A stretch of DNA of 64,000 nt from Polytrichum commune (GCA_950295325.1 OX485809.1:37269081-37333080), one strand, 5' to 3'; positions 1 to 12,746 are shown, numbered from the stretch's first letter. Made by a program: numbers and translations. The notes: generated by a model from the letters alone, not told the origin.

Positions 1-1747
1 GGTCATTTTCTCATCTTAAGCATCCACCAAATTGTATCCCCACACCTAAACCTACTTACACCTCACCATTGACTAGGCTAAAGGCATAAGATGGAAGCCT
101 TAATTTGTTGAGAGCTCTTACTCTGCACACTAGATTGGTCAAAACCTGCATACATTTAGTGTTGAACTTGATGATGAATGTCACACTATTGCTAAGCCTC
201 ATGCTAGACCCTCACCCTTTTTAAATAAAATAAAATCCATGTTCCATGGGAACCTTGCTACAATAGTATGGCTTAGGCCGTTGTTTTGAAAGAATCACAA
301 CCGGTTTATTCCTAGCCCCTAGCCATATTATTCTCATGCCTAGGGTTAGCAAGCAAATGTCCCAATGGTGCACTCCGCATCTAAAAGTCATGGAACTTTC
401 AGAATTGGCAAAAAGTCACCCTTCCTTATTACTAACAAGAATTAACCCGCTTGACTCTCATTCCTTCAAATATTAAGTATAGTTATCCGATTGCTCAATT
501 TGAAAGAGAATTGTGATCACAAGGCTCTCCTCAAAACTATTAGGGTTGTGTGTGTACCAACACAACTCCTTAAGATATGCGTCCCATATATAGAGTAATA
601 GCTCACCCACACTTATTGATGCGGACCACCAATGAACGGTACTTATCAACAGAAGCCATTTTTAGAGTTAGTTCAGTTAGTGAGAGCTATTAGATGTAAC
701 CAATGTTGGTACTCACCATTCACTGGTAGCCCACACTAGTAAGTGTTAATCCTTTGTCTATTTCATTCGTAAAAGCCCAATTGAAAACACAAAGTGCTGC
801 CACTCTAGCCGAGCATCTCATTTGGAGAAACCTATTCGCCTAGTAGCTCTTCTCAAACTACACCTTAAATCCTCTGCCGGGGGATCACGTAGCACTCCAG
901 TGCATGCTAAAAATATCAGAATATGTTTGTCTAAATCACTGCCCCTAGTATGCCCATCATATTCAAGGCTCAAGCAATAAGAGGAAGCTGTAGGTTTCAT
1001 AAAAGCTGAAATAAAATTAGATTCTTATACTCTGACGTAGATGAGGGGTCAATTTGCAATAACAAGGAAATCTGATAGAGTTTACTCACAGGCCACTGAT
1101 AATTTGCCTCCCTGGAGCAGAAACCTCTAAGTGAGGCCGTTGCCAGGCCAAAATTAATGTTGTTATGAAAGCCAAATGCCGAAATGCAGTATCCTGCAAC
1201 ATGCGACCTATATTACCTACATGCAAATCTTGAACACATCCTCAGTCTAAATTATTGCCTCAACTTCCAAAAAATGCCACTTGACTACATAATAAGCTAT
1301 CCTATAACTTTTTGTACACAGGAGTTATGTTATAAACATCAACATAACCTAAATCTGATTGTGTGATTGACAAACCAAGATGGAATAGGACATGCACCAC
1401 ACAAGAAACAAAATGGCATTTTCTTCTCATGCGAAGCAGAGGAATAATGGCCAAAAACTCATTACCGAGAGTTGAAGTAGGTGAAGATCAACTCCTGCGT
1501 GTGCCAGATACCAGAAGACACAAAAATCTACAATATTTTGTTCATCATTCTAATTGGCCACTGGTGGAGTTGCCTCAATTCAATCTCTACTCCTTTCCAA
1601 TAATTGTATTTAACCTGCAATGGATAATAAAATGCCATTTTTTCATAATAAATGTCTGATGGTTTCACACTTTCACTAAATGCATTATACACTGACCCAC
1701 TGTACACTGTTTCAACATATTCTCTCCAACCTTTTAATTTACATGAC
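1..1747. other. AT-rich intergenic DNA, no gene seen
   Basis: No open frame here looks like a gene. The longest reading frames are under 100 codons, have no recognisable domain, and lack splice sites that would extend them. Composition is AT-rich with scattered short homopolymers. I recognise no transposon protein. Confidence 0.6.
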
Positions 1748-1750
1748 TAA

Positions 1751-2282
1751 TGGGGCATTCCCACCTGACATTAGTTAGAAGTAGTTTTAGTCTAAAAGTG
1801 GTTTTAGTTATCTAGGGTTCACACATACGGCTCTTTTTAGTGCCGAGCCTAGGTGGCAAGTGATGTGGCATGGCTTAAGAGTGGAGGTTTTAAGCCTCAA
1901 CCACCAACCCTCCCATCGGTACCTAAACATGAGGCAAGAATATAGGAACTTTAAAAGTGTCGCCTCCCACCCTTGTGATTTGTTGCTTTTTAGTCTTAGC
2001 TATGAGGGCACGAGGAGCTTCATTAACAAAAACCGATGGTAAGATAGGTGAGTAGTAAGGCATTTGGGGATGGGACAAAAAACTACCCAACATTCATTGC
2101 TTGGTAGATAAAACCATGAACATGTGTGAAAGCTACTTAACTAAAAGCTACTTGAAAATCTCCGGAGCAAGTTCTTGTAGGTGCATTGAGATAGTCAGAT
2201 GCCTCCGCTATAACCGAGGGAGCTTTACCCGGTTTTTAGGAAATACTTTGGGTCTTAACTAAAGTCAGGTGGGAATACCCCA
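1751..2282. mobile_element. Miniature inverted-repeat element, PIF/Harbinger-like (Tourist type)
   Basis: A 532-bp element whose two ends are inverted copies of each other. The left end reads TGGGGCATTCCCACCTGACA; the complement of the right end reads TGGGGTATTCCCACCTGACT. The match continues through TTAGTTA with one or two differences, so the terminal repeats are about 27 bp. The element is flanked by the same three bases, TAA (1748-1750 and 2283-2285), which is the target duplication expected of PIF/Harbinger elements. No transposase frame is present, so it would have been moved by an enzyme encoded elsewhere. Ends and duplication are read directly; assignment to the superfamily is inference. 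Confidence 0.75.
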
Positions 2283-2285
2283 TAA

Positions 2286-4179
2286 GTCTAACTCCAAAAC
2301 CCTATAACTTGCATTACCTTTAAAAAAAACCAGATGTCGAAACTTGACCTTATGGTGCAGCCGGGGTCACATGTGATCGTGTATCAACTCATCACTCAGA
2401 GGAGCCAATAACTACATAAATACCTTCGGCTTCAACTCTCAACCTTGATGACTATTCTCTCATCAGGTAGTCTTCCCCGAGAGTTGCTGTTCAATAAACT
2501 CTGTCAACATAAGATGCATTCACTCCTAAGCTCAACTCAATTGTTTTGGAAAAGTACTACATTACAATAAATCATTGCCTTAGATGTTTTTTCAGTAGCT
2601 CTAGAAGAAGTTAACTAGCAATTAGCATGCTCAATTACCGGTGTGAACTGCTCGAGTCCAAATCCATACTTCACTGTCTTAAAACCAGAAACAAGGTGTA
2701 CAACCATGGGGAGTTGAACCATACTTATTTATATATACCTTTGTTTTAGTTAGGTTTAGAGTCATTCCCTCAACATATAGGATAATTCATAATTCCCATG
2801 TTTACGATCTTTGCTTACCTTAGTATGAAGTATTGTACTCTTCCTTCTATAAATTCAGTAAGTGGCTACTGATTTAGAATTCCAAGTCTCTACAAAATCT
2901 TAGAAACGAAACAGAAACTACATTGACTGCTATTGCTACTGACATTGACAACCTAAACATGACAAGTTTGATGGCTAGAATATGATATTGCCATCATCGA
3001 CCTAATAATATAGGCACAAAATTTATGCATACATCGTCAGCTGGAGGCGAGAAGTATGAATTAGAGAGCATGCTCTTACCCACATCGCATTACAAGTACC
3101 GACTAATTTTCAATGTTTATTCTTTCAACATCATGCAAAAACATTTATAGGCATTATCAACCAAGTAAGTACACTAAACACCTAAAGCAGTATGGCCATA
3201 CTATACACCACCAGCTCACACTAATCATCTTGCAATCAGTGGGTGGTAAGTATACTTGATGCTACATGAAGACCACTTTGGTTAATGTGGCACACCATTC
3301 ATTGTGCCATACTAACTAAATGTTAAGCACAGCATATTCCAATTCACTTCGAATTTAAAGATTTGGATTTAACCTAGTGGAACAATGTTGTACAATCTGA
3401 ATAGCCAGGTCATAATAGTATGAATCTAACTACATGCGTATATTACAAGGACATATTAGCGTACTAAGAGTACATATGGTTAAAGTCCTACGAACCATGT
3501 TTATTTGTCAAATACATTGTGATGGTTAATTTCAAAACTCCTCACAAATTCAAGATGCACAATGGACTCATGATGAAATGCTTCATGAGATTGTAGGCGG
3601 TAACTATAAATGTTATGGTGTTCTACTTAAAATCAGAGTGAATTAACAAATCAACAAGTATCTATTTCCATTTTTATATTCTAAGTAGGTAAAGAATAAA
3701 AATAGTTTGCACTTTTAAACTATAATAGAAGCCTTTTGAACTTTGACATTCAAGCAGGACATTAGGTTTATTCGAAACATATAGTTCACACCTCGTAATA
3801 CATGATCTATGGGTTGAATTGAATACATTTCACTTCTCTCACTGGGATTTTTAGGCTCAACTATAGGTTCAAACTCGGGAGATAACAAATTATGATCAGA
3901 TTTATTCAATAGTCTAATGAATACAAGAGATTGCACAAAGTGCAGTATGGAAACAGCTTCAAAATTATACTACAATCTATGTGAAGGTCTAAACAATCCA
4001 AAAACAGTTCGCTAAATCCAACATAAGTTGTTCAGGAGTAAATTACAGGAATAGGAAACCCCATCTAATCATGAAGGAAGTGACAAAATTGAAAATTCGG
4101 CGCCGGACGACGTGCTTTGTGTGTGTGTGCTAGATTGTACAAGCTGGAGCGCATTGGAGCAAATTAATCATCTAGAACT
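2286..4179. other. Intergenic DNA downstream of the minus-strand VPV-repeat gene
   Basis: AT-rich sequence without a supportable gene. The last roughly 100-200 bases before 4180 should contain the 3' untranslated region of the minus-strand gene that ends there. I could not pick a convincing polyadenylation site. Confidence 0.5.
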
Positions 4180-6051
4180 TCAGTGGTGGATGATTCGCTG
4201 CAACAGACTCTTCTTCTTGTAGCCTGTGGGACTGTCCAAGGTGGTCGTCCCATCCAGATTGTGGTGGACGTTGGTTCCATCCAAACTGTTCATTCCTGCA
4301 TGATGCCCATGTGCGCCCATCACACCATTACCTTCAATAACTTCGTCATCAGAAGATGAGCTGGAGGATGACGATGAGCTCTTGGTCCTGTGTAGAAGAC
4401 CATCCTTGTGGCCAGTGTGGTGCTCACGGCCAACGTGGTGCTTGTTGAGAAGGTTGAAGTGACCAGGGTTGACAAACTCTCCAGCAGGTGACTCGCAGTA
4501 GCTGCACAGATATAAGAACTACATTTCAGTATGATGCTAGGAGATGAATCAGTGTGGTGTGCAAACCTACAAAGAATTTGGGCAAATTTCTGGGGTTCAT
4601 AGCAATTTACATAGCGTTGCAATGATGAGACACTTACTTTCCGGTTGGCACCTCAACCATGCGGGTGACGGGCACCTCTCTGACAACGGGTACTGTGATC
4701 ATTTCCTCAATTTCTTCAGTAATCACACGGGGAACTTGTTCAATTCTGGGTACATCTACATATTCCACCACGGGCACCATGTCGGTAACCTCGCGTTCAT
4801 CGATAACCACCCTGTTTCACATGAGAAAATATGTTAATACCACTGACATGAAGAAACACTGTTCAGCAAGGACATAGAGAACACTGAGCTGTTTATCACA
4901 ATTCTAACTGATTAAAAGTTATCGATTAGTACTACGACATACACGTGCTTAGCTTTCCGTCTTCTTTGAGTATGAATCTCCAAGTACTTGGCAAGTAATT
5001 TGCGAAATAACCACACAAACCAAGACGGGAAGATGAATCTTTTCGTAAAGATTCCGGTTCCTTGAAAACTCTTTTATGCATATTTCATATAATTTATTCG
5101 CAGGTATTGTGACAAAGTGCACCTTCATGCGACAATCCACTAACATTCATAACATGCCGCAATGGTCGAATACCTGTGAGTAATTTCAATCCTGATCTTG
5201 GGCACCTTCTTCACGACTGGCACGCGGTCAATTCTCTCAACCTCATCCATAATCACTCTAGTCTTGGGGACAAGAATGGTACGCTCCTCATGATGAATTT
5301 CCTTCACGAAATCCGTCTTCTCTACAGTTTTCATTTCAGGGTACCGCTGGATAACTTGCACTCTGGTCTCAAATTCCTTAGGCTGCAAAGCATCAATCCG
5401 TTCAGGAAGAAGGTACAACACAAACCCATGATACCATCCCAAACACTTCAATCACAAAGTAAACCGTCATCTCCCAACCGCATCTGCAATGCGAAGTGGA
5501 ATCATGCAACACAGCCCCACTCAATTGTCTAAAATTCTATTTTAAGTTTGCAGTGACAGCATTTGGTTATAGGTTGCCGACATTCAACTTACCAGATCTC
5601 TGAGGTTGGGGTTTGGGCAGTATGCTTCACCCTCATGTGTGATCTGTGTGCGGTTGCGGAGGCGAGCTATTTCCTCCTCAGTGCGCTCCATCAGTCCTCC
5701 GTTAGTGTGGTGATTGTGGTGGTGTCCAGGACCCATGATCCCTCTGTCAGCAATGCCATCGCCGTTGAGATCAGTGCCCACTCCTTCTGCATGTGGTCCG
5801 ACCATACCAGGCCTGTTCATTTCGGAGCCCAACATACCAGGCCTGTTCATTTCAGTGTTGGCCATACCGGGCCTGTCTAGATCAGTAGCTCCAACCATGC
5901 CAGGAGGCCTCTTCAATGGTCCATCTCTCCCAGTGACAACATTCTTAGCTGCCTCCGCGGCTTGGCCACCAACGCCCTTGCCTTCCATTCGGGCTTCTTC
6001 GGCACCAGCTGCCGCTTTCTGGGTTGCTGTGGGGTTTCCTGTAGCCATCAT
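4180..6051 (-). CDS. Alveolin/articulin-like VPV-repeat protein with LEA-like N-terminus (387 aa)
   Basis: Four coding exons: 6051-5593, 5382-5174, 4811-4638 and 4501-4180 (1164 nt with the stop). Every junction is GT-AG and keeps frame. Residues 1-45 are Ala/Gly/Lys/Glu-rich like a late-embryogenesis-abundant protein. Residues 49-83 hold four PGM motifs spaced about 10 residues apart. D94-D102 (DLNGDGIAD) fits a DxNxDGxxD calcium loop. A His-rich patch follows. Residues 154-281 are charged Val/Pro repeats (RVPVVKKVP, MVPVVEYVDVP, TVPVVREVPV), the pattern of alveolins and articulins, which build the membrane skeleton in protists. The tail has a nine-serine run followed by DDE and ends basic (KKKSLLQRIIHH). 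I infer a stress-related or cytoskeletal structural protein; I do not recognise a named plant family. No membrane segment or signal peptide is visible. The start is either of two adjacent ATGs (6051 or 6048); the second has G at +4. Confidence 0.85.
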
Positions 6052-6181
6052 GGTGATGATATTTAAAGGATTTTAAAATCTCGCTAGTTGCAAAGATCAG
6101 ACGAAGATGAGCAAATATTCCTCTGCGGAAGCTTGCAAGGTCAGCTGGACAATGTGTTCGCTGTGGAGATAGGATTCAAAC

Positions 6182-6360
6182 CTGCAAATGGAAACGAACA
6201 AAAATAACATCAGCAGCTTGTCCTTCCAACGTCGGTACGTACGACAACAATAATACAGAATTAATGACATGTCGAGCAAACCTAGAGCAACTCTAAAGTC
6301 AGAGCAAAGCAACAGAAACAAAATGCAAGGAGGTGCATGAGGTAAGGCGAGGTGCAATAC
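6182..6360 (-). other. Probable 5'-UTR intron of the VPV-repeat gene
   Basis: On the minus strand the sequence GCCCG|GTATTG (donor at 6360) and TTTGCAG|GTTTGAA (acceptor ending at 6182) bracket a 179-bp AT-rich stretch just upstream of the start codon. The position between a TATA-like box and the ATG, and the good acceptor, suggest a leader intron. There is no protein evidence to confirm it. Confidence 0.45.
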
Positions 6361-6483
6361 CGGGCAGGAGTTGCTGGGATACTGAGAGCTGCTGAGTGTA
6401 ACAGACGGTGGAAACTTCGGAGTCTGAGGTTGTTTTCAAGTTGTACGAAGCGCAGTACTTTGATGCTGAGATGCATCCGACAC

Positions 6484-6498
6484 CCTCATATATGGAGC
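6484..6498 (-). promoter_or_regulatory. TATA-like box of the VPV-repeat gene
   Basis: Minus-strand CCATATATGAGGG lies about 120 bases upstream of the proposed leader-intron donor and about 440 upstream of the start codon. It is a reasonable TATA box for a transcript starting near 6455-6465. This is position-based inference only. Confidence 0.35.
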
Positions 6499-8050
6499 CA
6501 TGACTTCACCACCCCGAGCATCCTAACTAAAATTAGACATCGGGGAGCTGCTTACAACAAGGCAGTAGAGCAGCCAGGTGTTAGCGGAGCCAAGAATTTG
6601 GCGATGACTCAACATATAAGTTATGCGCCTTTTGGCTGGACCCGCTTTTAAACCTTTCAAAGCTCGCATTCTCACACTTGGCAACACAACACAGCACTGC
6701 TAGCGATGCGGAGATGGGATTATTCTCGCAATTACCAATAACCCCTCTGCACCAGCAACAAATTTATTTTTGAGTCAATCCCTCCATCTCCAGCTGTTTT
6801 AGTGGCCGTGTGTTGAACAGCGAGCGCCTCTCAAGAGTCTTGGCATCCTACTCCTTGCTATTTTGGGGAAGCTAAGTGCCTTTCCCATTATTCCTGCAGA
6901 AATACTTCCAAATTTCACCTGACCTGGAGGGAATGCGTCTCCGCTAGCCTGCTAACCCTCCTGTGGGCACTTCACACTTTGCCATGTGGCCACTCCAGTC
7001 ACAAAAAGTTGCGATTTGTGCCTCAAAATGCATTATTATCAAAAAGAGGTTTTTATTGAGCTTTCACGTACTTTGGCAATTCACGCAACAGCTAGCCTGC
7101 CTGCGGCTGGGGTGAAACAACCCGTACACTGGTTCTTTGGAGGCAAGGGTTTAGGCATCCAACAAGAAACGAGTGTGTGGGTTGGTTCACCCAAATCCCC
7201 ACCTCATGAGGTAGTGATTTGGTTATCCTCAGAAGATGTAAATCTAGTTATTGGGTTACTGCACAATAGCATCTTCAAAGAGGTGGGAATTATCGCATAC
7301 GAACTTACCTCTCATTCTTCCAACATACAAGCCCGGAATAGTATGCAGCCCATATATATGTTCCTATTTTGGAGTAATTTGACACTGGAATTAGCTTTAG
7401 AGGGTCCGACATAGTTTTGTCCAAGTCATTAGAGATCGATGAAGCAGCCACAACTTATCGGGGATCAAGTTTATATGTTGGATGGATGAGAGGTACATTC
7501 GTACACGATGATTTCTCTCTCCCATCTTCAATACCTCTCTACATGTGTGATTGTAGTGATAGTTTGATTGGGCACCTCATCTAAACTTTGTTGTTCTGGG
7601 GAGGCTCAAAGGGAGGGTTAACAATCACGTTCAAGACCAAAGAAAGTCCAAATCAAGCAATCCTATTAGTTAAGAGTATACATTTGGACCCAAGGAGTTT
7701 ACACCAAAGGCAAGTCCAACACATTAGAAAACAAAGTGGCACCGATGTGGTACCAATTTCCCACCAAATTTCATTTGTTCCCAACTCAAGAAATGACTTC
7801 ACCTAATTTGAGAAACAAAATTTCAAGCTTGAGTCCAAAAATACCTAGAACATTGAATAAGGGGGAGAGGGGGAATTCTTGCATACAAACGTACCTCCCA
7901 AATTTCGCCCAACATAAAAACTTTGACCCCCTACAAATTTGGCTAATTCATCTCATGGGACTTGGACTAGACTAACCAAGAATCCTTGAACTTAAATTGG
8001 ATGCTATTGCAAGTCGTTTGAAGACTTTTATGTTGAATGAATGAGAGCAC

Positions 8051-8190
8051 AACATTACTCAACGATGTGGGCCCTCGGAATATAACAATGAGTTGTTACA
8101 AGCTTAATAGTCCACATCTGAGTCTCCCAACGCATATTTCCAAGCATCCCACTATTACAATCCAAATGAACGAGAGTGATGAGTAATGTT
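8051..8190. mobile_element. 140-bp miniature inverted-repeat element, copy 1
   Basis: Left end AACATTACTCAACGATG; the complement of the right end is AACATTACTCATCACTC, so the outer 11 bases are inverted repeats. Shortly after the left end comes GTGGGCCCTCGGAATATAAC, nearly shared with the copy at 10605-10744, which has exactly the same length. No coding capacity and no clear target duplication. Superfamily not determined. Confidence 0.65.
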
Positions 8191-10037
8191 ATGAGGTACT
8201 ATGCTCATATGCGATACTTCAACTTGCTCATCAAAAGGTGTTTTGTACCCCAAGGTCATTGGACTTAGACCTAATCTAAACCCCCCGTAAGCAATGTTCA
8301 AGATTGAAGTCTTCAATGCCCTTCAAATGCGACGATCTGGCCCTTCAAAACACAACCCCAAATTGAAAATGAAGACGTCGCTTGAAGTCCTCAATATACT
8401 CCGCCCGACACAAGAACCAACAAGCGTAGGGCATTGTCAATACAAGAATCAAAGTTAGATGATCGAGTCTCAATCCTTCACATTGTGCTGGAAACATGTA
8501 CCATATAATTCCTGCACAAATTTAATATGACTCTTGTATTTCTTTTCTACATTCTTGGATTGACGTCTTGGATTTGAACCAACCCTTCCAAATGAAACTC
8601 ATAGGAGGGCTTCAATCTTGAACACTACTGACTGTAAGTATATAACTCTACCATTATTCCTGCAGTAAAGGGTCCCAGCTTCACCTCCAATTGTAGTGAA
8701 ACCGTCTGCAATTGTCCTTGAGCCCCTCCCACCGCTACACTTGCTTGTTGCATTTCATCTCACACTTCCCACATTGCCAAGTGGCACTTCCAGATATTTT
8801 CTGAGGATAAGGTGGTTCCTCTAGATGGGGAGCCACTGCACTTTTTTCTTTTCAATGGTATTTCAAGTCACTTTCTATTTGGAATTACGTAACACTCTAT
8901 ATGAGGAGCGTGTTCTTTAGATTTGAGTATTTCTAAGAAAAAGTATAAACAAGTGTTTTGGGCCAGTGTTGGTGTGGTATAGTGTATGGGTGAATGCATG
9001 GCACTGTCCAGGGAGAACTGACAGTTAGTTACAGATGAACCGGTTAAGTTTGAGAAGTAACCGGTTGAAGTTCGAGACTTCAGGAGAATTATTGGACGTG
9101 TTTAGGAGGAATCTGTAGAATAATATATCTCAGATGAATGAATGCAAAACTGGAAAATGTCAACATGTAACCGGTTGGATTTAGAATCACTAGCATCAAA
9201 TCTAGATGATAAATGGATACTTCTTGTTTCTTAAGACAAAACATATGGCCTTTTCAGTTGAAGTCATGGAAAATTTGGGCATCGGGAGTCCCCCAGTGCA
9301 ATTCATGTTCATCTAAAATATTTCAAGGCTTCTCTTATTGATTTCCACATTAATTTTAACACCAATCATAATGAATTGATTTTTTTTTTTAAATGTAGCT
9401 AGGCTTCTTAATGATCTAAATACTTGACATGTTTTGGTTGGGCGCTTCGCTTCAATGAAACTAACTTTTTATGTTGTATGAAGGTATTTAAGTGGTGTCA
9501 AAACCCCCAATTTTGGTGAAATGAAGGCTACTCAATGTTGATAATGACCGAAATATGGCTACATAAAAATGAATTTCATGGGAAACTTCTGAACTCGCCT
9601 AATATGGTGCTTTCGAAAGTTAGAGAGGGAATTCCATTTTTACTTATTAATTGTCTCTTCACCAAAATCAAGCAATTATCCTTCATTTCACCAAGGTCCA
9701 CGACACGACTTGAACACTTCTTCAATAGGTATCATAGAATGTCAAAAGAGGGACAAAACTCCATGTACCAAAACAAAAGTTTGAGTGACTGAGGAGACTC
9801 AGGAGACTGAGGCTTTAATAAGGATACTTTAATATCCAACAAATTACCAATGACACAATAAACACATTATACTTGTGTTAACAAGCGTTCCAGTGACTTG
9901 CTAAGCTCCACATGCACTAATTCTAGGCAAGGAGTAAGTGGCCAATTTGGGCTAGTAGGAATGAATATGTTGTCACTCTCAATAACAATGGGTTTAGTCT
10001 TTAATGTGTCGTTGCAAAGGCCACCATGGAACATAGC

Positions 10038-10061
10038 TTCTTCTTCTTCTTCTTCTTCTTT
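10038..10061. repeat. TTC microsatellite
   Basis: About eight uninterrupted CTT/TTC units. The minus-strand frame across it, a run of glutamates, is a product of the repeat and not a gene. Confidence 0.9.
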
Positions 10062-10604
10062 TGGATGAGGAAGCATGTATGTGACTTAGTAACGTTATGC
10101 AACAATACACCACCTTGATCATGAAGTTTTGACATAAGATATTACACCTTACATTTCTTCATGGGCTATCAATGAGTAGCCTAGAAAGGCTACTGAGCTC
10201 TCCTTCAAATAGATTTTCATGATTCATAAGTAGCATTTCGACAAAATCATATGAAAACTGACACTTAGATCTGGAACATCATTTGTAACTTCATGTTATA
10301 GTTATTTGAATCAACACCATTTTCATTCATGTTACCTATCATTTTTTCCTCCAATATCATCCCCAAACAAAGAGCCAACCTCATTACTTAAGTATTAGTG
10401 ATACATCTACAATGATGCGTGCAATTAACTGGCTTTCACAAATAGATTGATTCTTTACCCATGAAAAGTACCTCATGTCAAAACCAAATCAACAAATTTT
10501 ATCAAATAATAATATTGGTATCACCAAAAAAATAGTCATGTATTTGTTATTTTGATACTAGAATTTTTTTTTAAAAATCAAAATGTCGAGAAACTTGATA
10601 ACAG

Positions 10605-10744
10605 AACATTACTCATCAAAGTGGGCCCCCAGAATATAACAATCGGATGATGGGAGTTTAGTTTGAATCTAAGTAGCCTTGCACAACTTCTGAATTATCC
10701 TTGCACAGTGCCCCCGGAACGAGAGCTGCACAGTAAGTAATGTT
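10605..10744. mobile_element. 140-bp miniature inverted-repeat element, copy 2
   Basis: Left end AACATTACTCATCAAAG, right-end complement AACATTACTTACTGTGC. Inside the left end it shares GTGGGCCC and AGAATATAACAATC with the element at 8051-8190. Equal length and shared interior show the two are members of one family 2.5 kb apart. No target duplication could be read. Confidence 0.65.
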
Positions 10745-12746
10745 ATGAATTCCAATTCTTCATTGTAAAAACACACGCAACTTATCTCACCCCAGATCAG
10801 CACTATGGGTATCTAGACCACGAAGTACTTGTGTGTTAAGTCCATGTCAAATACTGGATAAGACAGATTAATCGTAGCCAATGCTTTTTGGAGGTGGTTG
10901 TTCACCATTCAAATGAGATGGAAAGTGAACACTCAGAGAAACTCATAATAATATCATCGCCTGATGGCATTTCCTGATTTGCCAGAGTGTTCACTCCCGA
11001 TCGGATATTCCGATGATTATTATTATTATTTCATCTTTCCTTTTCTTTCTGATTCTTGATTTTCTTAGTTAGATGCATCCGATTGCATTTTCCAAGAAAA
11101 CTGAGCACAAATTAAGCTCCTCTTTGGAATGTCTTTTAGATTACAGGGCACGATGAGGGCTGTGCTTCGAAGACCGAGCAGGGCGCTCATGATTTCCAAA
11201 TCTTCAACCAAAACGGATACTACAAGTGATCTTCAAATGAAGGAAGGTTTTGACAAATGGGTGGGCTAACTCTCTCTCATTTCCACTACAATATAAGTTG
11301 AATCGACTATGGCCCACACTGTTCATCATCGACCCATGTAAATGATCTTGTAATCATCAAGCGACCTTGGACACTTGTTGCTACAAGATAAGTTACCAAG
11401 GTCACTTTAATCAACATGACGTATCAATTGAAATGCCATGCTAAATCAAATATGTAGTGCACTAATCTACACCGACCTTGCAATCACAAATGCTACAAGC
11501 AAGCTGGAAAAAGTTTGCATCAAACTTGTTGATGTTTTTTGCAACCACATAGCTCCATATGTAGAGGGTCCACCTGCTATGGAGGGTGAAGGAGCTAGAG
11601 AGACTGATTGGTCCTGCCATTGAAATTAAACAAATATAATATTATTCAACCATGCGGGTCGGTACTATGACCCTAGAAAATGTCATTTATATTCTATGGG
11701 CCGCTCAAACAAAGTGAGTTATTCATTTACTACTCATACATTCAAGCTAATACTTGAAAAACTTGGGTGGAGTTATACTCCCGCCATTATTCACATGAAA
11801 CATTGTTCATTCTGGCCTTATTCAAAGGAAGCGTTGTTCATCCCATCATTATCAATGAAAATACAAGCGCTATTCATTATTTGTACCGGGGTCGGTGTCT
11901 TCTTATTTTCCAAGCTTCTTCTGATGAAGGTAAGATAGTGTATACTCACCAGGTTATAGCCTTCTTAACATGATATTTTCTAAGAAGTGTGATGCAGACA
12001 TTCAAAAGTTTTATGCTTTGAAATTCCATTTTTGAAAATATTGAGATTCAACATAAAATCTGATTGCATACCTGTCTTGATATCAAACCTTACCAATGGC
12101 TTAACTCTGTTAATTCAATTGACATATGAACATTTGAGCCCGGTATTGTTCAAAAGGTTAGCTTGTGATTGCAATATAATGTTCACTTGTGAACATGATG
12201 ATGCCGTGCACATTTCTGATCATAATTTATAATGGAGTATGAAATTTTCAAACCAAGTTTCCTACATTGTTTCAGGGTTCGGAGTTTAATATGTGGATGT
12301 TTAGGGTATAGGGTTCAAAATAGCCCTCACTCACATCCATGTCCATATCTCCAATACACATTTCTAAAACCTTACAATCAATTCAAGTTCCTATGGAGAG
12401 GTAAGTACCTACACAAAAAGGACAACCATCTAGAGATTATTAAATAAGAAAAAAAAATAGCACACAGGAAATGTTTACATCAAAGTGGCAAACATTTGCG
12501 GTTGAGTAAACACTTCCTGGCCAATAATAGTATTTATGGTCAGGGCATAATGAATATCTTCTTTGCACACACATAGACCTTTTAAAGCACAGTAAGGTTG
12601 CAATGTCAAGACATCATGAGATTTTGCCATGACATCTCCAAACATTTGTATTTGACCGGTTGCTTGCAAGAAGTCCATGGGGATCAAACTTTGCCTTCAA
12701 AGCTAGAAAGTGGAACTAGTGAAATTTTGGGCAATCCCTCCACACG

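Larger units (their letters stand above)
6500..12470. other. Gene-free repeat-derived region
   Basis: No protein-coding gene is supportable. The frame at 6986-7414 (142 codons) has no recognisable domain and looks like chance. The interval holds two copies of a 140-bp miniature element (annotated separately), a TTC microsatellite and several homopolymers. A weak resemblance between about 6880-7000 and 8648-8790 suggests decayed repeat copies. Confidence 0.5.

Noticed and set aside
5176-6076. Plus-strand frames of about 118-120 codons over the VPV-repeat gene
   Set aside because: They are antisense shadows of the minus-strand exons.
6165-6185. GGTTTGAATCC on the minus strand as a tRNA B-box
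   Set aside because: No A-box, acceptor stem or anticodon arm could be folded around it; it is leader sequence of the VPV-repeat gene.
6986-7414. 142-codon plus-strand frame, one of the longest in the gene-free part
   Set aside because: No domain, no codon bias, no splice signals, and it overlaps a weak repeat.
6880-8790. Similar segments near 6880-7000 and 8648-8790 as ends of one element
   Set aside because: Only the outer words match and the orientation is direct with large gaps; too weak to call.
10923-10995. GTGAACACTC / GAGTGTTCAC inverted pair with nearby ATAATAAT / ATTATTAT blocks
   Set aside because: The block order is crossed, not nested, so it does not form a transposon end pair; probably chance in AT-rich DNA.
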